From Puniceicoccales bacterium (GTDB taxonomy: Bacteria; Verrucomicrobiota; Verrucomicrobiia; Opitutales; UBA953), in NCBI GenBank assembly GCA_031289285.1, contig JAITPT010000260.1:1-13331 (forward strand): 13,331 nucleotides of DNA, written 5' to 3'. The notes beneath the pieces were generated by a model. It had not been told where the DNA came from. It ran no database searches and saw only the letters and a list, made by a program, of their open reading frames with translations. Shown here in pieces: positions 1 through 6,853 of this stretch (position 1 is its first letter; each line of letters opens with the position of its first letter). The position numbers and the translations under genes are program-made.

Positions 1-265
1 TGTCATCTGCACTTGTTGGCTTTGTTCGACGCACCAACAGGTGCGCCTTCACAAATCCATCAAGCGCATCTGCCACAACATCTTCTCGCAATACTTCCCC
101 TCCAACTGCCGTTTTTAGGTTAACCCGGATTCCGCTTTTGGGCGGCGCGGATTGCGCAAGATTTTGAAGCAGATGTGCGTTGGGACTTTCCGAAGGAATA
201 ACAGAGTTATTTTGAGGAAAGTAACGACGCTCAGATGCCCAAAAAATTGTGCAAGATGCGCCGCA
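1..265 (-). CDS. Doubtful partial reading frame running off the left edge
   Basis: A minus-strand frame stays open for 88 codons from just after a TGA at 266-268 to the window edge. Its translation has an unremarkable mixed composition, including GGEVLREDVVADALDGFVKA, and reads more like protein than the other frames here. It contains no ATG, GTG or TTG in its first half, so it lacks a credible start. An ATG at 264-266 in another frame would enter it if one T were removed from the six-T run (241-246 as A on the plus strand), so a frameshifted or decayed gene is possible. I recognise no family. It would lie downstream of the efflux pump gene on the same strand. The whole frame could be chance; confidence is low. 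Confidence 0.25.
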
Positions 266-294
266 TCAAAGTGAAGTCGGTAAAGCGATGTCAA
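265..294 (-). promoter_or_regulatory. Candidate sigma70-type promoter reading leftward
   Basis: On the minus strand a perfect TTGACA (289-294) is followed after 18 bp by TTTGAT (265-270), which matches four of six positions of the -10 consensus. It lies just downstream of the efflux pump gene and points to the left edge, where the doubtful open frame begins. The assignment rests on the consensus alone; groups such as Bacteroidota use different elements, and no start codon is well placed behind it. Confidence 0.25.
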
Positions 295-376
295 GCGATT
301 TTTTTAGCCTGGTTAAATATTCGGGATGGGAAGATGAGAAACATTCCCAATAATTATGCAACCACTTGAGGCGAAG

Positions 377-3300
377 CTACTTGGCGAGCTTTCGCCCATG
401 AATGAGGACGAAAAGAACGGGGGTGACGAGGAGGATGTGCAAGAGACTCGATAACATGCCGCCGACGACTGGAGTGGCAATCGGACGCATGATTTCAACA
501 CCCGTTTGAGTGCTCCAAAACAACGGCAATAGAGACGCCACCGTTGTTGCAACCGTCATCACTTTCGGTCGCAAACGCAGACGCGCACCCGATTTCACAG
601 CAGCGAGAAACTCGGCACGAGTGAGTTTGTTGCCGAGCGTCTCACGCTCCGCCTTCTCCACCGCCTCGCGCAAATACAACACCATCACAATGCCCGTCTG
701 TATCGCAGTGCCAAACAACGCAATATAACCCACCGCAACCGCCACACTCATATTGTGCCCGAGCAATGCCTGCAATATCACGCCGCCCGTCAACGCAAAC
801 GGCACCGCCAACAAAACATGCAAGGCCTCCAAAACCGATTTGAACACCATCACCAATAACAAAAAGATAATCGCCACCACCATAGGCACCGCCACAAAAA
901 GCGTCCGTTGTGCGCGCAATTGATTTTCGTAGTCACCGCTAAACTCCAGAGTTTGCCCGGGTGCCAGCTTCAACTCGCGCCCCACGCGTTCGCGCAAATC
1001 CGCCACAAATCCGCCCAAATCTCGCCCGCGCACATTTGTCTGCACATACACGCGCAGCCGCCCGTTTTCGCTCGAAATCGTCCCCGGCCCTATCGAGCGT
1101 CGCACCTGCGCCACTTGCCCCAGCGGCACCATCGGCCCCGAAGGCGTCGGTATCTGCAACTCGCCCAACTTCTCGATGTCGGCGCGGTCATCGCTATCGA
1201 GGCGCACCTGAATAGGTCGGCGTTCGCGTCCGTGAATTGCCGTCGAAACCGTTGTGCCGCCCAGCCCCGTCTCCACATAACGCAAAACATCTGCGGCGCG
1301 AAGCCCGTAACGTCCCATTGCGTCTCTATCTACGACGATTTCCAAATACAATTTCCCTTGGTCGCGAGATGGTGCGACGCCAGTTGCACCGGGCGTTGCT
1401 GCGACAATCCGCGCCACCTCTGCCGCCTTACCTTCGAGAGCGCGGAGGTCGTCGCCAAAGATTTTAACCCCTACTTGGGCGCGTATCCCTGTGCTCGTCA
1501 TTAACACACGGTTTTCGATAGGTTGTAGAAAACCCGGAGAATAGCCCGGCACCTGTGTCATTAACTCCATAAGGTCGGCGACAATTTTTTCTTTTGTGAT
1601 ATTCGGACGCCATTGGGAAACAGGTTTTAGTGTGATTGTTGTTTCGAGCATTTCGACTGGCGCGGGGTCGGTGGCGGTGTCGGCGCGGCCAAGTTTTCCG
1701 GCGGCGAGTGCGACTTCTGGATAACGCGCCAAAACAGTGTCTTGCCAAGCCATAATCCGTTTTGCCTCGGTGAGCGAGGTGGCGGGCATTAGCACAGGCA
1801 TAAACAACAAACTTCCCTCTTCTAATGCGGGCATAAACTCGCTGCCAAAACCGCCCGCCAGACGTGCCAACTTTGGGTAGCCGCGCCGCTCTAAATCGGC
1901 GGCGATTCCGCCGGGCAAACCGAGGGCGATAAAAACGGTGGCGACAAATAATAAAACGGCACTGGCGAGAACCTTTTTCGGGTTGCGTAGCGCGGCGTCG
2001 AGAACGGGGTCGTAGAGACGCAAAAGAAAGCGCATGACAATGTTTTTATTTTCTCCGTGTCGCGGTGCTTTTCGCACAAGGAATGAGCACAATACAGGGA
2101 CAACTGTTAGCGCGATAATCACTGCGCCAAGCAGCGCGAAACTCTTCGTGAACGCCAGCGGGTGAAACAACTTTCCCTCCTGTCCGCCGAGCAAAAACAC
2201 AGGCACAAATGCCAGCAAAATAATCGCCATCGAAAAGAACACTGCCCTACCCACCTGTGCGCACGCAATAAACGTAACTTTAAGCACTTCGGATGCCGAG
2301 TCGGTTGCGGCGTCGGCAGGCGCATCGGCGGCGGACGGCGGCGCGGCACCGCCGCCAGAAACAGATTTTTCTTTTTCTCTCTCTTCCCAGTGGCGTATCA
2401 CATTTTCCACCATAACAATCCCCGCGTCCACGAGCACACCAATCGAAATAGCAATTCCTGTTAGCGACATAATATGCGACGGAATTCCGAAATATTTCAT
2501 CAAAATAAACGACACCAAAACTGCCGCTGGAAGCGGAATTGTCACAATGATTATCGAGCGGAAATGAAACAGAAATAAAATATGTGCGAGCACCACTAAA
2601 ATAATCTCTTCTGTCAACGCCCGTTTGAGTGTCGCGATTGCCCGTGAAATCAAATCGCTACGGTCGTAAAACGGTTCTATCTGCACGCCTGCTGGCAAAC
2701 TCTTCTGAATGGCGTCAATCCGTGCTTTTACATCTTGAATTACTCGGTAAGCGTTTTCTCCGTAGCGCATGACAACAATACCTCCCACTGCCTCTTGCCC
2801 GTTCACATCAAGAGTGCCACGACGGAAGTCTCCGCCGATACGCACACGCGCCACATCGCGCAGATAAAGCGGTGTCCCTGCGCGCGCCAGTAGAGGGGTT
2901 TTCTCTAAGTCGGCGGGACTCTCTACTAAGCCTATTCCGCGCACAACAAACTCCGCGCCATTTTCCTCAATTGTTTTGCCGCCGACATTTAAGTTTCCTG
3001 CCGACAGTGCGTCGAGCACTTGACCGAGCGAGACGCCGTATTGTTTCAATTTTAACGATGAAACTTCGACCTGATATTGGCGCACAAACCCGCCCACGCT
3101 TCCCACCTCGGCGACACCCGCCACGGCGGCGAGTTCGTAGCGCACAAAGGTATCTTGCAACGTTCGCAGCGAGCCGAGGTCTTGCGCGTAGCCTTTCGCG
3201 GCGGGGTCGGTTTTTAAGTAGTATTGATAGACCCAGCCAAGGCCTGTCGCGTCGGGGCCGAGTCGCGCCGCGACATTTTCCGGCAACAGCGAGCCGAGTG

Positions 3301-3646
3301 AGTTTAGCCGTTCGAGCACCCGCGTCCGCGCAAAATATGTGTCGGTGTCGTCGTTAAAAATAACGGTTAAAAACGAGAAACCGAACATGGACGAAGAGCG
3401 CACGGTTTTGACGCCCGCAAGCCCTTGGAGCGAGACGGAGAGCGGGTAGGTGATTTGGTCTTCGACCTCTTGGGGCGAGCGCCCCGCCCAATCGGCATAG
3501 ACGATGACCTGATTTTCGGAGAGGTCGGGGATGGCGTCCACGGGTGTCGTTTTGAGGGCGGAGACGCCCCATGCGCAGATGCCGAGAAACGCAGCGAGAA
3601 CGATAAATCTGTTGTTGAGTGACCAGCGGATGAGGGCGGCAATCAT
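377..3646 (-). CDS. cusA: CusA-type heavy-metal RND efflux pump, inner-membrane subunit
   Basis: A complete 1089-residue member of the HME-RND family (E. coli CusA has 1047), which exports metal ions from periplasm or cytosol using proton influx. The N-terminal helix begins MIAALIRWSLNNRF and is followed by TPVDAIPDLSENQV, typical of CusA/CzcA. The TM4 motif LVDAGIVMVEN holds the proton-relay Asp407, and Lys1028 lies in LRPKVMT. Met616 (LLFMP), Met666 (PVEMLETT) and Met716 (RVLMTSTG) align with E. coli Met573, Met623 and Met672 at constant offsets of +43 to +44, indicating Cu(I)/Ag(I) rather than Zn/Co/Cd. E. coli Glu939 is Gln983 here. An Ala/Gly-rich insert spans residues 428-452. The open frame extends upstream to 3856, but the first transmembrane helix starts directly at the ATG at 3646, so that start is chosen. 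No cusB or cusC is seen. Confidence 0.93.
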   Translation of the reverse strand: MIAALIRWSLNNRFIVLAAFLGICAWGVSALKTTPVDAIPDLSENQVIVYADWAGRSPQEVEDQITYPLSVSLQGLAGVKTVRSSSMFGFSFLTVIFNDDTDTYFARTRVLERLNSLGSLLPENVAARLGPDATGLGWVYQYYLKTDPAAKGYAQDLGSLRTLQDTFVRYELAAVAGVAEVGSVGGFVRQYQVEVSSLKLKQYGVSLGQVLDALSAGNLNVGGKTIEENGAEFVVRGIGLVESPADLEKTPLLARAGTPLYLRDVARVRIGGDFRRGTLDVNGQEAVGGIVVMRYGENAYRVIQDVKARIDAIQKSLPAGVQIEPFYDRSDLISRAIATLKRALTEEIILVVLAHILFLFHFRSIIIVTIPLPAAVLVSFILMKYFGIPSHIMSLTGIAISIGVLVDAGIVMVENVIRHWEEREKEKSVSGGGAAPPSAADAPADAATDSASEVLKVTFIACAQVGRAVFFSMAIILLAFVPVFLLGGQEGKLFHPLAFTKSFALLGAVIIALTVVPVLCSFLVRKAPRHGENKNIVMRFLLRLYDPVLDAALRNPKKVLASAVLLFVATVFIALGLPGGIAADLERRGYPKLARLAGGFGSEFMPALEEGSLLFMPVLMPATSLTEAKRIMAWQDTVLARYPEVALAAGKLGRADTATDPAPVEMLETTITLKPVSQWRPNITKEKIVADLMELMTQVPGYSPGFLQPIENRVLMTSTGIRAQVGVKIFGDDLRALEGKAAEVARIVAATPGATGVAPSRDQGKLYLEIVVDRDAMGRYGLRAADVLRYVETGLGGTTVSTAIHGRERRPIQVRLDSDDRADIEKLGELQIPTPSGPMVPLGQVAQVRRSIGPGTISSENGRLRVYVQTNVRGRDLGGFVADLRERVGRELKLAPGQTLEFSGDYENQLRAQRTLFVAVPMVVAIIFLLLVMVFKSVLEALHVLLAVPFALTGGVILQALLGHNMSVAVAVGYIALFGTAIQTGIVMVLYLREAVEKAERETLGNKLTRAEFLAAVKSGARLRLRPKVMTVATTVASLLPLFWSTQTGVEIMRPIATPVVGGMLSSLLHILLVTPVLFVLIHGRKLAK

Positions 3647-3815
3647 TGGTGTTTTGTGCGGGAGAAGGATGTTTGGTTGTTGTGTGAAGCGCAGAACAAA
3701 GGTGCGGCGCAGGCTTGAAACATAAGAGCGCCGCGCTGGGGCAAAAGTGTCTTTTTTGTTTTTCGGCGGACGGGCGGGCGCGGCCTCCGCCCCCTGCCAG
3801 CCGCCAGCCCCCCGT

Positions 3816-4886
3816 TCACTTCCCCGTGAGGGCGCGGGTGGCGAGGCAGATGCCATAACCGATGAGCGCCGTCACCGGCAATGTTAGCACCCAAGCCCAA
3901 ATGATGCGCCCGACCAACCCCCACTTCACGGCACTCAGACGCTTCATCGCGCCGACACCCATGATGGACGTCGAAATGACGTGCGTAGTCGAGAGCGGGA
4001 TGCCCATGCAACTCGCGCCAAAAATGACAACCGCCGCACTCGTCTCCGCAGCGAAGCCGTGGACAGGTTGCAACTTCACCATCTTGTGCCCCATCGTGCG
4101 GATGATGCGCCAGCCGCCTCCCGCCGTGCCCGCAGCAATCGTCAACGCACACAGCACCTGCACCCAAAACGGAATGACACCGGGTTCGATTTTCAGAAAA
4201 CTGAACAGCGCAGGCAGGTCGTCAAACATCCCGTTGCTCGTGGCGGCGACAAGGGCGAGCGTGATAATTCCCATCGTTTTCTGGGCGTCGTTTGAGCCGT
4301 GGCTAAACGCCATCGCGCCCGCGCTCAGTATCTGCAATTTCCCGAAAACGCGCTGGATAATCGCTGGCCTCGCTCGCAGCAGCAAGATGGTCAGCAGCAG
4401 CATCACGGCGACGCCGAGCGCGAAGCCAAACACGGGCGAGAGAAACATCGGCTTCACGAGCTTCGGCCAGAGACCGACGCTCTGCCCGACGGCGTTCGTC
4501 TCGCTCCACATCAACGCGCCCCACTGCATCTGCGTCTGCGCGAGCACCGCGCCGCACAGGCCGCCGATGAGCGCGTGTGTGGAGCTTGACGGGATGCCCG
4601 CCAGCCAAGTGATGAGGTTCCAAACAATCGCCGCCAGAAGCGCGGCGAGGATGGTGTCGGAGGAGATGCTGACGCCCGACGAGATGTAGCCGTGGTAAAT
4701 CGTCTGCGCGACTTTTACGCTCACCATCGCGCCGAGGACTTCCATGCAGGCGGCAAGCAAAATCGCCTGCCGCGGCGTGAGCACCTTGGTCGAGACGACG
4801 GTGGCGATGGCGTTGGCGGCGTCGTGGAAGCCGTTGATGTATTCAAAAACAAGCGCCGCGAGCAGGACGAGAACAAGGAGGGTCAT
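3816..4886 (-). CDS. pit: PiT-family inorganic phosphate transporter
   Basis: A complete 356-residue inner-membrane permease that imports phosphate, usually as a metal-phosphate complex with H+ or as Na+ symport. Both halves of the PiT inverted repeat are present. Repeat one has GFHDAANAIATVVSTKVL (19-36) and IPSSSTHALIGG (98-109); repeat two has FSHGSNDAQKTMG (194-206) and IPLSTTHVISTSIMGVG (296-312). About ten hydrophobic segments surround a cytoplasmic loop at 213-240. The length suits the shorter bacterial PiT proteins without the large central domain of E. coli PitA. The start at 4886 is followed at once by the first helix. It lies 108 bp downstream of a DUF47 gene on the same strand, the usual partner pair. 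Selectivity for phosphate over arsenate or sulfate cannot be judged from sequence. Confidence 0.93.
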   Translation of the reverse strand: MTLLVLVLLAALVFEYINGFHDAANAIATVVSTKVLTPRQAILLAACMEVLGAMVSVKVAQTIYHGYISSGVSISSDTILAALLAAIVWNLITWLAGIPSSSTHALIGGLCGAVLAQTQMQWGALMWSETNAVGQSVGLWPKLVKPMFLSPVFGFALGVAVMLLLTILLLRARPAIIQRVFGKLQILSAGAMAFSHGSNDAQKTMGIITLALVAATSNGMFDDLPALFSFLKIEPGVIPFWVQVLCALTIAAGTAGGGWRIIRTMGHKMVKLQPVHGFAAETSAAVVIFGASCMGIPLSTTHVISTSIMGVGAMKRLSAVKWGLVGRIIWAWVLTLPVTALIGYGICLATRALTGK

Positions 4887-4897
4887 CGGAAAATCAG

Positions 4898-4940
4898 TTT
4901 TTCAAAAGTGGGTTTCGCGCGATTTTTTCAGAGTGAAAAA
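4898..4940. repeat. Short inverted repeat in the DUF47-pit spacer
   Basis: TTTTTCAGAGTGAAAAA (4924-4940) is a perfect 7-bp inverted repeat around a 3-bp centre. The half-site TTTTTCA occurs again at 4898-4904. It lies in the 108-bp gap between the DUF47 gene and pit, so it could be an operator or an AT-rich hairpin in the joint transcript. It lacks a GC stem with a T-run and is not a standard terminator. Confidence 0.4.
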
Positions 4941-4994
4941 GTGTGGCGTCGGTGGGTGCGTCGGTGGTTGACGGGGCGGGCGGTGGGCACCCGT

Positions 4995-5639
4995 TTAGGC
5001 GTATTTGAGGGCGACTTGGAAGACGACCTTTCCGGCGTCGCGGCAGAGGTCAATCGAGCGTTCCAAGTGCCCGTAGATGTCGGCGAGGATGAGCGTTTCC
5101 TTGGCGTCGGCGTCGCCGCTGTAGAGTTTGCGCAGCTCGCCGAGCATGAACTTATCCGCCTCGCCCTCGATGTTCTGGAGCAGCTCGTATTCGTCTTGAA
5201 TCATCTCCACCTGCGAAACTTTGCGCAGCATGGTGACCATCTTGATAACGATTTCGGTGGTGCTCAGAAGCATCTCAAGCTGCTTGCCAACGAGGTCGGC
5301 GGAGACGCGCAACGGGACGACCGAAATACGCTCGCCGATTTTCTCGGAGATTTTGGGGATTTTGTAGAGGGCGTTTTCGAGCGCCTCGATGTCCTCGCGC
5401 TCAAAGGGGGTCACGAAGGTTTTGCAAAGTGCCTCGGTGATTTCGCCGCCGATGCGTTTGCTGCTGCGGCGCGACTGGGTAAGCTCTTTCAGGCGGGTCG
5501 AGACGACGGCGGGGTTGGCGAGGTTCCCGTGAAGCTGCAGGAGGAGCACCGCGCTTGTATGCGCCTGCGTGGCGCTGGCTTCGAGAAGCTCGTAAAACTT
5601 CTCATCTCTACCGAGGATTTTTTTGAGGAATTTCAGCAT
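4995..5639 (-). CDS. DUF47 / PhoU-like phosphate transport accessory protein
   Basis: A 214-residue all-helical cytoplasmic protein of the DUF47 (PhoU_div) family. Family members are typically encoded next to PiT permeases and are thought to control their activity. Support comes from the N-terminus MLKFLKKILGRDEKFYELLE, the motif TPFEREDIEAL (77-87) matching the family's TP-x-(D/E)-REDI block, IEGEADK (157-163), and HLERSIDLCRDAGKVV (191-206). Acidic residues in these motifs bind metal ions in PhoU-type folds. The length is normal for the family. The open frame extends 75 codons further upstream, but that part is Ala/Pro/Arg-rich and unlike the family, so the ATG at 5639 is taken. It sits between modA (152 bp upstream) and pit (108 bp downstream). 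Confidence 0.92.
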   Translation of the reverse strand: MLKFLKKILGRDEKFYELLEASATQAHTSAVLLLQLHGNLANPAVVSTRLKELTQSRRSSKRIGGEITEALCKTFVTPFEREDIEALENALYKIPKISEKIGERISVVPLRVSADLVGKQLEMLLSTTEIVIKMVTMLRKVSQVEMIQDEYELLQNIEGEADKFMLGELRKLYSGDADAKETLILADIYGHLERSIDLCRDAGKVVFQVALKYA

Positions 5640-5757
5640 GGCGGGATGTGTTGCGGTGGCGAGCGGCGAGCCGCCCGACAGCGGAGAGGTCGTATGCCGC
5701 CGTGCGCGGGGGGCGTCAAGCACGGGCTTGCGCGGCACCCCGCAGGCAGCGGCACGC

Positions 5758-5799
5758 GACGGCAAACAGCAGCGGGCGGCGGCGTTTGCCGTCATTTTT
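5758..5799 (+). terminator. Rho-independent-type terminator facing the plus strand at the modA 3' end
   Basis: GACGGCAAAC (5758-5767) and GTTTGCCGTC (5784-5793) are perfect 10-bp arms around a 16-nt loop. They are followed on the plus strand by ATTTTTT, the textbook layout of an intrinsic terminator for rightward transcription. In the minus direction the hairpin begins inside the modA stop codon and has no T-run after it. For the minus-strand genes it would therefore be only a spacer hairpin, perhaps affecting mRNA stability. No plus-strand gene lies upstream, so its target would be antisense transcription. Confidence 0.5.
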
Positions 5800-6577
5800 T
5801 CGCTGGCGCGGGCAGGAAGCCGTATTTGGCGAAAACCGTTTGCGCGGGGGGCGTCGCCAGCCATTCGGCAAAACGCTTTGCGGCATCGGGCTTCTTCGTG
5901 CGGCGCACGACTGCCACCGGATACGTGATGGAAGGCCCCTCCGCCAACGGTATCTCGCGAGCGATTTTCACCTTCTTAGAAATCAGCGCGTCGGTCTTAT
6001 AGACGAAGCCTGCGTCGGCGTTGCCCGACTCGACCGCCGCGAGCACGGAGCGGACGTTGTCGAGATAGACGGCCTTGGCGGAGACGCCTTCCCAGAGCTT
6101 GATTTTCGTCAAATACTCTTTCGCGTAGGTGCCGGCGGGAACGGTCGCTGGCTCGCCCATGCCTACGCGGCGCACGTTCGGCGCGAGCAGGTCGGCGGCT
6201 TGTGCGACGGGCGGCGCACCGTCTTTGGCGACGACGATGACGAGCGTGTTGCCCAGCAACGTGCGGCGGGTGCCCGCGAGGAGCAGCCCCGCGTTTTCGA
6301 GCTGGTCAACGCGCAACTCGTCGGCGGATAAAATCACGTCGGCGGGCGCACCTTCGCGGATTTGCCGCGTGAGCGCGCCAGAGGAGGCGAGGTTTAGGCG
6401 CAGCGTGTCGCCGCCGGAGGCTTTCGCGTAGGCGGGTGCAAGCTCTTTGAGCGCATTTGAGAGGCTCGCAGCGGCGAACACAGTTAGCTCCTCCGCTCGT
6501 GCAGCGGGGAACGCCACGGCGAACGCCGCGAGCGCAGGCGCGAAGAAACGCGCAAGTTTAACAGTAAGTTTTTTCAT
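5792..6577 (-). CDS. modA: ModA-type molybdate/oxyanion periplasmic binding protein
   Basis: A complete 261-residue ABC-transporter substrate-binding protein of the ModA family. A Sec signal peptide covers residues 1-28 (MKKLTVK, hydrophobic core 11-24, cleavage near ARA/EE). The anion-pocket segments match E. coli ModA in order: AAASLSNAL (35-43), LASSGALTRQI (63-73), VPAGTYAKEYL (146-156), DNVRSVLAAVESG (173-185) and FVYKTDAL (191-198). Likely ligand contacts are Ser38, Ser65 or Ser66, Ala148, Val175 and Tyr193. The frame offers an ATG nine codons earlier, but the ATG at 6577 starts a standard signal peptide. No modB permease or modC ATPase gene is in the window; the neighbours are an anion porin and phosphate-uptake genes. 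The ligand may be molybdate or tungstate, and another oxyanion cannot be excluded. Confidence 0.92.
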   Translation of the reverse strand: MKKLTVKLARFFAPALAAFAVAFPAARAEELTVFAAASLSNALKELAPAYAKASGGDTLRLNLASSGALTRQIREGAPADVILSADELRVDQLENAGLLLAGTRRTLLGNTLVIVVAKDGAPPVAQAADLLAPNVRRVGMGEPATVPAGTYAKEYLTKIKLWEGVSAKAVYLDNVRSVLAAVESGNADAGFVYKTDALISKKVKIAREIPLAEGPSITYPVAVVRRTKKPDAAKRFAEWLATPPAQTVFAKYGFLPAPAKK

Positions 6578-6613
6578 GATGTGTAGGTGTGTAAAAGTGC
6601 GCAAAAGCGCGGT

Positions 6614-6697
6614 GTGATGTGATGTGATGTGATGGGTTGGGTTGGTTGTAGGTTTGGGTTTGGTGGGTGGTCGGTGGTTGGTGGTCGTTGGTTGGGC
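6614..6697. repeat. GTGAT tandem repeat followed by a G/T-rich tract
   Basis: Four perfect GTGAT units (6614-6633) run into a plus-strand G/T-rich stretch with many GG and GGG runs (6634-6697). They lie in the leader of modA, so the modA mRNA leader would be C/A-rich, G-poor and probably unstructured. The G-runs on the plus strand could form a weak quadruplex. No protein-binding site is recognised. Confidence 0.75.
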
Positions 6698-6716
6698 AGA
6701 TGCTCGCTGGGACGAG

Positions 6717-6824
6717 ATAGGTCTTATAGGTCCTATAGGTCGTATAGGTCCTATAGGTCCTATTCGTCTTATTCGTCCTATTCGTCCTATTCGTCCTATC
6801 GCCCGTTGCCTATCGCCTGTTGCC
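6717..6824. repeat. 9-bp tandem array plus 14-bp tandem duplication
   Basis: Nine 9-bp units lie head to tail at 6717-6797. Five read ATAGGTC(T/C/G)T (6717-6761) and four read ATTCGTC(T/C)T (6762-6797), so the array switches unit type once. TATCGCCYGTTGCC then follows twice in tandem (6797-6810 and 6811-6824), differing at one base. The array fills the spacer between the porin stop and modA. The ATAGGTCCTAT junctions are themselves near-palindromic. There are no spacers, so this is not a CRISPR array. Confidence 0.9.
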
Positions 6825-6853
6825 CCAGTCGCACCCAGCGGCCTGCCCCTTTC

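Noticed and set aside
1..115. Transposase C-terminus on the plus strand ending at the TAG near position 113
   Set aside because: The short translation shows no recognisable transposase motif, and the opposite strand reads more like protein.
3750..3815. Terminator between pit and cusA
   Set aside because: GGCGGA and TCCGCC can pair, but on the minus strand the stem is followed by A-rich sequence instead of a T-run.
3647..3856. Upstream extension of the efflux pump frame by 70 codons
   Set aside because: The extension overlaps the end of pit, is Pro/Ala/Arg-rich and lies before the first transmembrane helix, which starts directly at the ATG at 3646.
4692..6002. Plus-strand open frame of 436 codons opposite the DUF47 gene and the end of modA
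   Set aside because: It mirrors well-supported minus-strand genes and runs through their spacer without any recognisable family motif.
6717..6824. CRISPR array
   Set aside because: Units are only 9 bp and directly adjacent, with no spacers and no cas genes nearby.
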